Source of the DNA: Paralithodes platypus
Lineage: Eukaryota > Arthropoda > Malacostraca > Decapoda > Lithodidae
Length of the DNA stretch: 64,000 bases
Direction of reading: 5' to 3'
NCBI GenBank assembly: GCA_032716605.1
Contig: CM064552.1
Coordinates: 13,537,674-13,601,673 of the forward strand
Shown in pieces: positions 1 to 12,069 of the stretch (the first letter of the stretch is position 1; each line of letters starts with the position of its first letter). The position numbers and the translations under genes were made by a program. The notes beneath the pieces are model-generated. The model was not told the DNA's origin. It saw only the letters and a program-made list of their open reading frames with translations, and ran no database searches.

Positions 1-235
1 TTTCGGTAGAAAAATGTACCGGCCGAAGGCCGGTTCTTCCAACGTTACAGGCTCACTATCTTTCGCCAGAGAAAAAATCGACACCTAAATAGCACGAAAG
101 GTCTAAATATTGACTAAGAAATGGGGCGAAAGGTCTTAAAATCGACTAACTAATGGGGCAAACATCTTAACATCTGAAAACTAGTGAGGCTAAACATGAG
201 GGAGAAAGTGGTCCAGAAAACCGGCCCATCCCCCC
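1..235 (-). mobile_element. Family A (long-TIR subtype) TTAA element, cut by window start
   Basis: Minus-strand copy of the family A non-autonomous element. It retains the hairpin CCGGCCGAAGGCCGG, the ATTTTTC/GAAAAAT hairpin half, the repeated ggggc-gaaaggtcttaaaat modules and the terminal segment ending in CCCATCCCCCC, followed by TTAA at 236-239. The left part lies outside the window. No coding capacity. Confidence 0.75.
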
Positions 236-344
236 TTAAAATCCCTCCCAATACCAATCCTGCTCTGTAATTTAAATTGTATATATATATACGGTATTCT
301 GTTTACGACGATATTTCGTCTCGCAGCAACCAATATCCCGACAT

Positions 345-620
345 TTGGTGTCCTCTGTGTAACAAGGAGACAAAAGGCAGGATTGTCTGTAGCTAGTGGC
401 CCTAGACTGGAACAAGACCTCACGGGCTTCACTGTTCATTGTAAAGCGGTGAATGTTAAGGCTCTCAGCCTATGCCCGAGAGGAAGTAAGTTGGAATATA
501 GAAAAAAAAAAAAAAAAAAACGGTAAAGAATCAAAATGTCTGGTCACACGGAATAGGAAGAAGATGGACTGGAGACGAGAGCTCCATGGTTTACTGGTTG
601 AGTGGAAGAAATTAATATTT
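345..620 (-). mobile_element. Non-LTR retrotransposon 3'-end relic
   Basis: On the minus strand this resembles the segment at 45960-46290 and a shorter plus-strand piece at 59745-59830. The shared blocks are a region that in the better copy encodes a WNSLP-type LINE C-terminus, and a downstream stretch around TGCCTTTTGTCTCC. An A18 run at about 500-519 interrupts it. It is degenerate with no open frame; the clade cannot be named from this copy alone. Confidence 0.4.
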
Positions 621-654
621 GTTCACCAACCAACTTTACTTCTAAGCTCAATTA

Positions 655-750
655 ATGAAATCAACAAATACATGTGGCACTCCAAGGACTCGAACCTGGG
701 ATACTCACACCGAAATTTCGCGCATTTATGCATGAAGCTATCAAGACAGG
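655..750 (-). mobile_element. tRNA-derived SINE relic
   Basis: The minus strand carries a good pol III B box, GGTTCGAGTCC (686-696), in a context that closely matches the tRNA-like segment at 57480-57600 (shared ATGCATAA, TGTGAGnATCC and TGCCACATGT blocks). It is a relic of the same SINE or tRNA-like repeat. The A box is decayed. Confidence 0.5.
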
Positions 751-848
751 GAGAATTGGTTTACTTGAGTTAGTTGGATACCGGTAATAACAAAATACCT
801 AGAAAACAAATATAAAGAGTTTGCCATTATGCTTCATTATATGGTGTA

Positions 849-1061
849 TTAACCCCTTCTGTACCGGCGACGTCATTTTAATTTTATTCTAGCTATAATT
901 AGACGATTTTTTGCAGCTTCGGAGAGATATATGGTAGCTAAAAGGATTAATTGAGACTCTGTAGCCTTTTAATTGGTAGACGTACTTCCTAAGCTGGATA
1001 AAATCGTGTAATAGTTGCCAGAATATGATGAAAAAGATGTCACTGGTATTGAATGGGTTAA
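849..1061. mobile_element. Family C foldback TTAA element
   Basis: Begins TTAACCCCTTCTGTACCGG and ends with GGGTTAA; the two halves are inverted copies of each other (left block around ATTAGACGATTTT, right block around AAAATCGTNTAATAG). The left end is nearly identical to the inverted right ends of copies at 30098-30683 and 51838-52052. Non-coding, 213 bp. Confidence 0.7.
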
Positions 1062-1099
1062 TAATAGTTAGGAGAACATGAGCCTCCATCCTCCTGAGT

Positions 1100-1450
1100 A
1101 TCACGTTACCCTCGCCTCATGTCTGTCAGCAGCTACAGTCAAGATTAAAGCCACTTTCACACATTCACGATGTTGGTCCCGATGTACCCCGATTTGAATA
1201 TCGGGACACAACGTGGTGCAATCCCCAACGTGTGTCGGGGTCGTCAGGGAGCGTCGTGTTACCCGCGGTGCGGGACGTGGCAAATCGGGCTTGGCCACCA
1301 AAGTTTTGGATTTGTTCAAAAATTTCGCACGATGGACTTTTGGCGTGGTACCATCGGGTGACGTCGGGTACAACGTGTCGATGACGTGGGTCTGGCGTGT
1401 CTGCATCCGGTTTCATCGGCATCGACGTGGCGGCGTCGGGGTATAAATAG
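1100..1450. repeat. CpG-rich segment, inverted partner of 2850-3162
   Basis: GC-rich and CpG-rich compared with its AT-rich surroundings, with many GACGTGG/CGTCGGG-like words. It contains a 26-nt sequence at 1155-1180 whose exact reverse complement lies at 3136-3161. Several overlapping short open frames occur here, but they follow the base composition and show no recognisable domain. Probably one end of an unrecognised transposable element. Confidence 0.4.
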
Positions 1451-2849
1451 TTATAATATATTACAGTAAAAGTCATGTAATCCGAATGGCAGCGGACCGA
1501 CAGTGCTTCGGATTAGTGGAGTATTCTGACAACACTATAAATACGCACATGATGAATAAATAAAGACCTGATATGGTATACGGTAGGCCTATACCGTATA
1601 TACCGTATATAATATTCCATAATCAACTTATATCAAACGAGTTAATAAGTTCAAATTAAAAATCAGTGTACCAGTATGATTACCGAAACACGTGTGTGTT
1701 AATTGTCGAGTGTGTGCGTGTGCGTGTGTGTGTGTGTGTGTTATTGTTCTTGTGTGGCTATATCGACCGCCACTGATACACGGTATGCAATAAATGTTAT
1801 TATAATTAGGCCTATGCTCTATGGAATTGAATTTAATTTTACCTAATACAGTAGTGTTTATAATAGTAAAAGCCAAAGGAAATACTTAGTGTTATTGATT
1901 AATTTAACACAAGGTAGTGTTTGTGTGGGTGGATGGGTTTAGATAGAGGAGATTGTTCCTGTGTTTTCGACGATTCCATCCTTACACAAGCTATGTTTAT
2001 ATCGATCCTTTTGCACAAGATAGGTTTATATCAATACATTTTACCTTCCACAATTAGAGAAAATATGATTCATCACGAAGTGTAGCCTACCTGTGGAGAT
2101 TAAACGCACTGTTATATTATATACTATATCACAGCAATTTTTTCCGCTGAACATGATGGCGGTGTTTAGAATATGCTATCCTCAATATTGGATTTTATAG
2201 AAATATATCTATAACGATAATTTTTTGTTTTTATAGAATCCCAGCCGCACCAAATTATTCGCTCTCAATTGGCTTTCACCCATTTTTTTTTTTTTTTTTT
2301 TTTTTTTATGAATGGCAAGAGGAAAGGTTATTATATAAGATTTCAAAACAAACAAAAATAATAATAATAATAATATGTGGAATTTCACCGTAGGTGAAGG
2401 TTACTGTTCAGTCCGCCCGTACTTTCCCTCCCCATTTTCACCGATAAAATGTGGGACAATGAATATTCTGTAAGCAAGTGATATATAGGATTTTTCATTA
2501 GCTTTCTAATGGTACATATATGGCCAATGTACGATCAAAACTTTTATTTTTCCTGAATATTTTTTGTCCGTCGCCGCTGTCACCCACTGGTAAATATTTT
2601 CGATTCACTTCATGGTCTATTTTCATATAATTTAACGTTCGATACAGTTTTTATATATTAATTTCGTATATCGGCAATGAATACAGATTGTTATTTACGA
2701 AGAACCAGCTCTCTACGACAAAAACTTGATTTTATATAAAAAAAATCATACGCCTATACCTTACAAAGAAATAATTCGACCTTATCTTACCTTAAACTTG
2801 ACCGTTGGTTGAACGTAATACCTTTAACACCATATGTATTGACGATATA
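1451..2849. other. Unassigned AT-rich stretch
   Basis: No gene recognised. It holds a short (GT)n run near 1710-1741 and a T run at about 2282-2307. The flanking text has no repeated partner that I can see in the window. Confidence 0.5.
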
Positions 2850-3162
2850 TGTCAGGCTGCCTGACATTGTGGCGTCGTCCTCCTCGTCGGGTCGGCCACG
2901 TGTCACCATCATAAGTCCATCACCCCTCGTCGTGTTTCCCTCCTGCCACGTCGGGGTACGGTTTTGACCGGAATTTTGACCGTTACAGCATTGACGTGGC
3001 GATGTCGTGTTGCAACCGTGGTACCATCTGGCCCGTCGTAGCACGACGTGTCACCGTCGAGGCTTCGTCGTCAAAACGCATACATCGTGTCACTGTCTCT
3101 GCCGATGTACCAATTTGTGTACCTCGGGCTACATTGGGACCAACATCGTGAATGTGTGAAAA
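2850..3162. repeat. CpG-rich segment, inverted partner of 1100-1450
   Basis: Same CpG-rich word content as 1100-1450 (CGTCGGG, GACGTGGCG, GTGGTACCATC) in the opposite orientation. It ends with the exact reverse complement of 1155-1180. It abuts the start of the 1.1-kb foldback at 3163. The pair looks like two copies, or two ends, of one element. Confidence 0.4.
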
Positions 3163-4289
3163 GGCCGCGTCATACAGAAGTCGACCGCGACCCGACAGTA
3201 ACCCGAAGGCAATGACTTGTAAAAAAACTTCAAATTTTTGCGGTTCGAGTGTATTCGGCCTGATAATCGGGCGACATCGGGTATGATTCTGGTATGTTCG
3301 AGTCGTTCTAGTCATGCTCTGGTCATCACCCGAATGTTCGGGTGAGTCGGCCAAAAGTTAGTGTATGCGTTAACTTTTAGGAAATCCTCGAGTGCGTTCG
3401 GGTCAAAAAACCGTTACAAAATCCTCGATTCACCTTCGATTTACATTCGAGTCGTATTCGGCTTACATTCTACCATATTCTGATCGCATTCGACCTATTC
3501 GGGTCACTTTCGAGTCAAAAAATTTAACCCGATTCATACCAGAATTGATCGAACCTAAGTGGACTTAGACCCGATGATGTAGACCGTAACCCGAATTAGA
3601 CTCGATGCTCAGTGGAAAATTCCTACATAAACTTGTTCGAAAGTCAACTGTTACTCGATGCTGACCCGAATTTCAGGATGATGACTGGATGGATACCCGA
3701 ATACTACTAGAAAATGACTCTATGCATGTCCGACATTTCTAATTAGACTCGATAATTACTCGATCGTGATCCGAATGACTAGAATGTAAGTCGAAGGCTA
3801 GTCGAAGCCAAGTCGAATCAAACCCGAACGCGAGCCGATGGGCGGAACCACGTGAAGCAGTCCTGTGTGCAGTTGGAGCGGCCCGAATTATCGTACACTG
3901 CCACCCACGCACGGGCCCTATATACATTCTGGTTTCATTCCGGTTGGGTTCCTGACTTCGGGTGGGGTTTGGTTTTCATTCGGTTTTAAGTCGGGTTACT
4001 TCGGGTGTGATTCGGTTTTAACTCGGGTTGGTATCGGCTACTCGGGTCACCGTCGATTAGCTTTCGACTCATTGTCGATTCAATTCCGTTCAACTTCTGG
4101 TTAGTTTCGAGTAATATACGGGATAACATCGACTCGTATTCGAGTCCCTCGGGTAGCATTCGAATTGCTTTCTAGTCATAGTCGGGGTACGAGTCTCATT
4201 CGGGGACTTCGAGTGAATTCGGGTGAAAAGTGCAAGTCATTGCCTTCGGGTTACTGTCGGGTCGCGGTCAACCTCTGTATGACGCGGCC
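3163..4289. mobile_element. 1.1-kb foldback element made of ~10-11-bp degenerate repeats
   Basis: Terminal inverted repeats of about 57-58 bp: left 3163-3220 starts GGCCGCGTCATACAG, right 4233-4289 ends CTGTATGACGCGGCC. The interior is a string of degenerate words of the type ATTCGGGTNNN/ATTCGAGTNNN spaced about every 10-11 bp. Their orientation is TTCGRGT from about 3240 to 3540, ACYCGAA/ACTCGAT from about 3540 to 3860, then TTCGRGT again from about 3900 to 4220. No open frame encodes a known domain. Probably a non-autonomous foldback transposon; its class is unknown. Confidence 0.6.
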
Positions 4290-4320
4290 TAAAGTGGCTT
4301 AACTACCCGATCTGTTCAAA

Positions 4321-4417
4321 ATACACACACACTCGCACTCACTCACTCACACTCACTCACTCACTCACACTCACTCACTCACTCACTCACTCACTCACTC
4401 ACTCACTCACTCACTCA

Positions 4418-4488
<71 letters not shown>

Positions 4489-4543
4489 TCACTCACTATC
4501 TCTCTCTCACACTCTCGCTCACACTCTCTCACTCACACACTCT

Positions 4544-4612
<69 letters not shown>
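4321..4612. repeat. Composite microsatellite (ACTC)n-(AC)n-(TC)n
   Basis: Tetranucleotide CTCA repeats run to 4420, then (AC)n 4421-4484, then mixed CTCA/CTCT, then (TC)n 4546-4612. Confidence 0.97.
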
Positions 4613-4616
<4 letters not shown>

Positions 4617-4619
4617 CAC

Positions 4620-5725
4620 CCCGTCCAAGGTTAGCCGTGTCATAAGTGTTAAATATCGTGTGGTTAACGATTGTATAATATTGAAGGATTGATAGGCGGG
4701 TGTTTACAAAAATAAGTACGGTATATAAATTAGATAGAGGTTACTGGATGACGTCATAAGTTGAGATTAGACAAGCGAATTGCTATGCTCTAAAATCTGT
4801 GTGTACTACGGACCTAATATTACTGATACTATAATATATCAGTGGAATATATATAATAAACTGTAAACAAAACTGGTAGGCCTTCATATTTTTTATTTGA
4901 ACATTGATTAAGAGTTCATTTAAATATGCTTTACAAATGAGTGTATGAAAAGCATGATCAGTGTTCCGAATGTTATACAAAACAATTACTTTACACTAAT
5001 TATGGTATGTATAGTATACTACTTTCGGTACAGTCTATGTATTCTATAAGGCAGGCACAAATATTTCAGTGTCGCATAGTCATCTGAGTATACAAGTTAG
5101 TTATGTTAAATGAACGTTATATTTAGCTAGCTTTATCAGGGATAGCATTGTAAACAACTTGTGAAGATGTTGTGTAACATAGGCCTACACGGATAACTGC
5201 TTGAAATAATGTGAAGACGAATGTGAGAGAGAGAGAGAGAGAGAGAGACTGTATATAAGAGAGAGTGAATGAAGTTTGGTTAGAGAAGGAGAGTGTGTAT
5301 ATGACCATGTGTGTGGGCGTAAATGGGTGTGTTTGTGTGTGTGTGGTGTCTTCAGTGCTGATATGTTTATGGGAGTGAGTATGTGTTTGTGTGCTTGCTT
5401 GAGTGTAGGCTTGCGTTTCTTTAGCTGTGTTTGTGTGTTTATGGTTAAATTAATGCAATACGCATAGTTGTGTTCTTAGTTGCACAAATAGTACTGTACC
5501 GATACAGTATAATTTATGTAGTCTATAAAGCAAAAGGGATGTTGATGTATCTGCCTACACATCTTTTGGTGTGTTTGTATTAATTAACCCTCCACCCACC
5601 CACCCACCCCTTTTTTTGGTTGCATGTGTGTCATGTCTGGATGAATTAGAGAGAGGGAGAGAGACAGATAGTCAGAGAGTGTATGTGTTACTTGTATATG
5701 TGTGTACAGTATTTAATGTGTACAG

Positions 5726-5759
<34 letters not shown>

Positions 5760-5885
5760 TTTTTGCATACTTACATGTTTGCATTTCTGTGCAATGTAGC
5801 TGTTGTGATCTAGCAGTATGAATTAGTGAGTGTGTGTCCCCCCCACCCCAACAGCCCCCTCCCTCCCTATTACCGGATACCAGAG
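4620..5885. other. Unassigned AT-rich stretch with short microsatellites
   Basis: No gene recognised. Contains (AG)n at about 5226-5248, TG-rich text at 5290-5450, CCCA repeats near 5594-5609 and a (TA)n-T22 tract at about 5728-5764. Confidence 0.5.
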
Positions 5886-5889
5886 TTAA

Positions 5890-6631
5890 GGGGAGATTTC
5901 CACTTGAGGGATTTTTTTCTGGACCCCTTTCTCTCTCATGTTTAGCCCCATTGCTTTTTAGATGTTAACACTTACATTGCGGGCTTTTTTGCACTGTTTA
6001 GCACATATTCAGGCACTCCTGAATGATTAATCAAGTATCTGCATGAAATGAACTGTATTCTGCCGAAAACTAGGCGAAAATAGCTTCAAAATGACACCAG
6101 AACGAGCTTCGTAGGTGGTGGGGTTCACCCGCAGCATTGCCATAGACATTCGGGAAAACTCACTAATTATTAGCTCGCTCGCTCGGCAACACTGCCGAGA
6201 CAGCCGCGTGAGACCAGAGACTTAGTCAGTGAGCGGCTGGCTGCTCTGAGGGTCGGACGGAGGTCCCTCACGCTCCCGCCCACTGACACTCTATTTCTAC
6301 GGCTTTTAAAGGCTTTTAAAACTTGGAAATTGCTGCAAATTGCCATGGTGTTCCGGAACGTCACCCGCAGGGAAAGGGTTAAGATGCTCGCCCCCTTTAG
6401 TTTGGCGATTTTAAGAACTTTCGCCCCATTTCTGTCAATTTTAAGAACTTTCGTGCCATTTAGGTGTCGATATTTTTCTGGAGCGATAGCGAGCCTGTAG
6501 TATAAGAGGAACCGGCCTTCGGCTGGGACATTTTTCTACCGAAAAATGTACAAATTTATCTTGAAAGGGAGGGTCTAGGGGTGTAATTTTAAGCTTGATA
6601 GAGGTCTAGGGAACAAACTAAATACCTCCCC
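5890..6631 (+). mobile_element. Family A TTAA element, split by a second TTAA element
   Basis: Starts GGGGAGATTTCCACTTGAGG after TTAA (5886-5889) and ends AATACCTCCCC before TTAA (6632-6635). It carries the 31-bp modules and the hairpins. After 78 bp it is interrupted by a 410-bp foreign segment (5969-6378) flanked by TTAA on both sides; without the insert and one TTAA it is 328 bp, the normal family A length. Confidence 0.85.
5969..6378. mobile_element. Family G TTAA element nested in family A
   Basis: Flanked by TTAA at 5965-5968 and 6379-6382. The ends are imperfect inverted repeats: left CACTTACATTGCGGGC, right reverse complement CCCTTTCCCTGCGGGT. The interior is relatively GC-rich with CTCGCTCGCTCGG and TGCCGAGACAG blocks. 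No second copy found in the window. Confidence 0.7.
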
Positions 6632-6639
6632 TTAAGAGT

Positions 6640-7376
6640 GAGGCGGGACGGGGCGGCAGTGAAAGAGGCACTACTATGAAGCTGTACATGACACTATAAG
6701 GCTCTACATGACACTTCCTCATAAAGCAGGCGACTCCACCCCACTCTTGTGTGTGCGTGCGCGTGCGTGCCTGCAGGTATATTGGCTTCAGTTATATCTT
6801 GTGAGCATGAAGTGTGAATGAGTGAATGTGAGTGTGTCCCCGCCTTGGTTATTGTCTGATACCTGAGTTAGGATAAGCTGGGTCGCCACTCCGCCTAGGC
6901 ACTTCATTAATGCTTTACATGGCAATATATGGATATACCTGACACTTCCTCGGTGTGGGTGTGGGTAGGTGTGTGTGTGTGTGTGTGTGTGGGTGGGGGT
7001 GGGGGTGTGGGTGTTATCATTGAAATTTCTTTTGCTAGGGCGGTAGCTGAGGATTTGATGCCTGCATTGCCCGTATTTGCTATCTGAGGAAGGAGGGAAG
7101 TAAGGTCGCCCACTGGCCACGTCAGAATATAACCTATTTAGCTACACTATCAGATGGTTGATATATTTATGTAGTGACCGGATAATACACTCGGTACAAA
7201 CTCTCAGTGCAAACCCTCCAACAAACTAAGACTGGACAATGGATGGCATTTGTCTATCTATCTATATTAATTATATACTCAGGCCCAATCCCCACTTTTT
7301 TTTTTGTTTTTTTTTTTTTGACATGTGCTTTTGGTAATTAAAATTATTCATAACTAAGAATTATTTTTATGCGAAT

Positions 7377-7409
<33 letters not shown>

Positions 7410-7990
7410 ACAGTTTATCACCCACTCCCCCTCGCATTTCCCACTAGCTAGCACATCCCACCCTTGCATCATAACCCATTGATAATAAATAAGCATAAGT
7501 GTCAGACCTACTAGGAGTCTGCTGAGTATCAAAGAAGATCATATTTATGCTAAAGTAAAGTATTTTAAAAAGTATATTTGAAAGTATTTTAAGTCCTTTG
7601 TTCATACTCGAAAACAAGCATGAAAACCCTGAGAGGGTTAACGTACCAAAAGGGTAACGTGGGGAAGATCACTTCTGTGTATATAGTCTACTGTATATGT
7701 TCTCTTCCTACCACACAGAGATGGCTCGATAAAAAACAAATAAGCTCACGAAAAAGATACACACATTCTTACTTGTCCCAGTGTCTACAAGAGAAGTGTC
7801 TTAGGCTTTATAAATTCGTTTTTCGGTGTCAGAGAATAAGGAAGCGAATTATTATTATGATAATGGAACTGATCTTGGCAGTTATATTTCCTTTATCTTT
7901 GAAAAAACTTTCGTAAGGTGAAGAAAAGTCATATAATGTTAGTCTGAATATATAATACACGTATTTGAGTCTTCGTATTGAGAACAAAAT
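6640..7990. other. Unassigned stretch with short microsatellites
   Basis: No gene recognised. Contains (GT)n near 6969-6990, a T-rich run near 7295-7319 beside a CAGGCCCAATCCCC word that recurs at about 38360, and (GA)n at about 7378-7407. Confidence 0.45.
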
Positions 7991-7995
7991 AATCC

Positions 7996-8516
7996 ACAAC
8001 CAAACTCACATAAGTCACAAACAAACTCACATAAGTCACAAACAAACTCACATAAGTCACAAACAAACCCACATAAGTCACAAACAAACCCACATAAGTC
8101 ACAAACAAACCCACATAAGTCACAAACAAACCCACATAAGTCACAAACAAACCCACATAAGTCACAAACAAACTCACATAAGTCACAAACAAACTCACAT
8201 AAGTCACAAACAAACTCACATGTCACAAACAAACCCACATAAGTCACAAACAAACCCACATAAGTCACAAACAAACTCACATAAGTCACAAACAAACCCA
8301 CATAAGTCACAAACAAACCCACATAAGTCACAAACAAACCCACATAAGTCACAAACAAACCCATTTAAGTCACAAACAAACTCACATAAGTCACAAACAA
8401 ACTCACATAAGTCACAAACAAACTCACATAAGTCACAAACAAACCCACATAAGTCACAAACAAACTCACATAAGTTACAAACAAACCCACATAAGTCACA
8501 AACAAACATTCATAAT
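7996..8516. repeat. 21-bp satellite array
   Basis: About 25 head-to-tail copies of a 21-bp unit (CACATAAGTCACAAACAAAC plus C or T). The unit length is a multiple of three, so every stop-free frame stays open: this accounts for a 195-residue plus-strand frame of HISHKQT repeats and minus-strand frames of FVCDLCG repeats. These are not genes. Confidence 0.95.
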
Positions 8517-9175
8517 CAAACTAACATTAAGACAACAAACACACCCACATAATTGCCCCTAACAAACCCACATAGAAGTTACATACAAACTGACGTATAA
8601 TCCACAGACCAGCCGACATAAAAGATTCAACAAAGCAACATAAAAACCACACGCATGTCCACATTATATCCACAAACAAGACTATATAAAAGCCACAAAC
8701 AAGCCCACATCAACCCACATTAGAAAGCCACATACAATTGCACATACTATCTATAAACAAGGTCCATATAAAAGCCACAAACGAACCCTTATACAAACGC
8801 TCGGAAAACCTACCCAAACCCACATCAAGCATATATATTTATATAGTCCTCAAACAAAGCCACACACGTAGAGGGTGGATGATACAAACAGGGTGGGACT
8901 GTATGTGTGATTGAGTGGAGTGGCTTAGTAATAGACTGCCAACAGGGTGGTGACGTTTGTATCCTATAGCCTACCAGTAGTTGACACTAACACATAATAT
9001 ACAATCTCGAGAAAGCACATACAAACACTAAAAACACACAATACCACATATAAACCCTTCAGAAAGCCACAAGCAATCCCACATACAAACCCAAGTATAA
9101 GACACAAACGAGCCCATATAGAAACCCAAGTGTAAGACACAAACAAGCCCATATACAAACCAACGCAAAAATCAC
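8517..9175. repeat. Degenerate flank of the 21-bp satellite
   Basis: Keeps recurring ACAAAC, CCCACATA and AAGCCACA words with irregular spacing, as expected for decayed copies of the array at 7996-8516. It is interrupted by the duplicated 110-bp block described separately. Confidence 0.6.
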
Positions 9176-9293
9176 AAATTTATAGATTGGATGATACAAA
9201 CAGGGTGTACTGTAATGTGTGATGGGGTGGAGTGGCTGAGTAATAGACTGGCAACAGGGTGGTGACGTTTGTATCCTATAGCCTACCACCAGT
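8874..9293 (+). repeat. Duplicated ~110-bp block with internal inversion
   Basis: Two near-identical copies, 8874-8983 and 9186-9293, share GATACAAACAGGGTG at the start and GTTTGTATCCTATAGCCTAC at the end. Within each copy GATACAAAC and GTTTGTATC form an inverted pair. The copies lie inside the decayed 21-bp satellite. Confidence 0.75.
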
Positions 9294-9299
9294 AGTAGC

Positions 9300-10494
9300 C
9301 GGTAGAGGGAAGGGAGGCAAGAGAGACCCTAGGTTGAACATGAGGTAGCTTACTGGTAGTTTAGATGAACTTCAAAATATTGTTTCATCAAATACCTGTA
9401 ACGAAAACGTAAATAAATCCAGATTGATGTACTGGACCACGGTATACTTTCGGTGAGCGGACCAAAAAACTAGTCTACCCAAGGTAGATAACACATACCA
9501 GTATATATCGATATCGTGAGTCTACCCATGCTTCAAGAAACGGAGAACTGGGGGGGGGGGTGGGGGGGGGCTGGGGAGGTGGGGGGGGGGGGGGGGGGGG
9601 GGGGGGGGATTACTTATTGGTTGCCCAGTAGCACATTGACAGAGAGTATAATTATATTGTAGTATACATTTAAATATATAAGTATTTGTATGAAGGGTGT
9701 ATGTGAGAATGCAAACCAGTAGGAGTTTCGTCCAACCCTAACTTAAACTTCATTTGCACCAAATGTATAGATTTTTAGACGAATTTAATCAGCTTAAGAA
9801 AGATTCTCGTAGCCATGAAAATTAAACTTTTGGAGGAAGTCACTCGAACCATATCAATTGTATTTTAACGAATAGTACACGAGTATATTCGGTTTAAGAA
9901 AGGTCTGTCGTAGTCAAGGGATATAGAACGTTATATGTAATATTTGTTGAATAATTGTGTATGTTGATATGCTGGAAGTTCTCTAAAAAATTCAACGCTT
10001 AATTGTAAAAAAAAAAAAAAAAATTGGTACAATTAAGTGTTCAAATGTTTACAGCTTAGGACCCGACTAGTGATTGTAAATGTTGGTATGCTGGAAGTAG
10101 GACCCGATTTGAGAACGAGACTGTACATAGAGAAGGACCTACATGATGTGTGTGTGTGTGTGTGTGTGTGTGTGATGACGACGGGTCCACGTGAAGCCTC
10201 TCAACACACGAGTGATGGCCAGTTTGATGTCTTCATGTGCGGGTGCCCCACTCACACTAGGGCATGTTTGTTGTTGTCTAGCCCTTTATGTTCAGGCATT
10301 TCGTACGAAAGATGAAGGTTAGTGGGATCTGCCTCAGGGTTTGGACAGAGACAAGGTACAGGAGGTGATACAGAAGACAGTAGTAGTGACAGTGGTATGG
10401 TTTAGATTGTCTGTTTTTGTTGTGGACTAGGCGTTAACATGTAGACATCTACTTTACTGACTTTTGATTGGATATGTACCTCCACCAGACTACA
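9300..10494. other. Unassigned stretch
   Basis: No gene recognised. Includes a G tract (separate entry), an A run at about 10008-10023 and (TG)n at about 10150-10174. Confidence 0.45.
9550..9608 (+). repeat. Poly-G tract
   Basis: Almost uninterrupted G over about 59 bases with a few T, C and A breaks. It has G-quadruplex potential, and its true length is likely uncertain in the assembly. Confidence 0.9.
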
Positions 10495-10560
10495 GGCTAC
10501 CTTTACCGGGCCAATGCACAGAAAACGTTAACCACTAGGCCAATGAGCGCCCAATCCTTT
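10495..10560 (-). mobile_element. tRNA-derived SINE head relic
   Basis: The minus strand contains TGGCCTAGTGGTTAACG (complement of 10526-10542), a textbook pol III A box. No convincing B box follows, so this is a truncated SINE or tRNA pseudogene rather than a tRNA gene. Confidence 0.5.
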
Positions 10561-10567
10561 TTGTCTT

Positions 10568-10571
<4 letters not shown>

Positions 10572-10654
<83 letters not shown>
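10572..10654. repeat. (CT)n microsatellite
   Basis: About 41 uninterrupted CT units. Confidence 0.98.
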
Positions 10655-10656
<2 letters not shown>

Positions 10657-10904
10657 GGCTTTTTAGCCGGAGGGAGCGGAGTGTTGGGAGAGAGCCTTCT
10701 ACTTTGATGTCCCATTCATCTACTATAAACTGTCCCTGTATGGTAGTATTAAGGCCGAACCACCTAGTAGGGTCCACAAGGTCTGTGTGGTCTGAGTATC
10801 TGTTACTCTTTCTTTGATGTGTTCATGTGCGGGTACCTCACTAACACCAATACATGCTTATTGTTACCCTATCCTACCGAGTTAGGGACTTCGTATTAAT
10901 AACC

Positions 10905-11914
<1,010 letters not shown>

Positions 11915-12069
11915 CATCGCTACACACACTGCACATCATGCTGTCCAAGAGCAGCCCGTCTGTGAATCTCACAATGAACTTATATGAATGAGCTGTACTA
12001 TGGTCGTGCCACTACCCCCTCTCCCCCTCCATCCCATGAGTTGACAAGTTTTCTGTTGTCTCTTTACAG

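Larger units (their letters stand above)
10227..10900 (+). repeat. Diverged direct duplication flanking (CT)n
   Basis: A block around TTCATGTGCGGGTGCCCCAC (about 10227-10310) recurs in diverged form at about 10816-10900 with TTCATGTGCGGGTACCTCAC. The copies are about 590 bp apart with a SINE-like relic and a (CT)n tract between them. Confidence 0.5.

Noticed and set aside
5969..6378. Host regulatory element or first exon, because it is GC-rich
   Set aside because: Exact TTAA flanks and interruption of a family A copy show that it is a mobile insertion.
7965..8552. 195-residue open frame with HISHKQT repeats, and minus-strand frames of CDLCG repeats resembling CxxC zinc motifs
   Set aside because: Entirely explained by a 21-bp satellite whose length keeps every frame open; no non-repeat coding part or start context.
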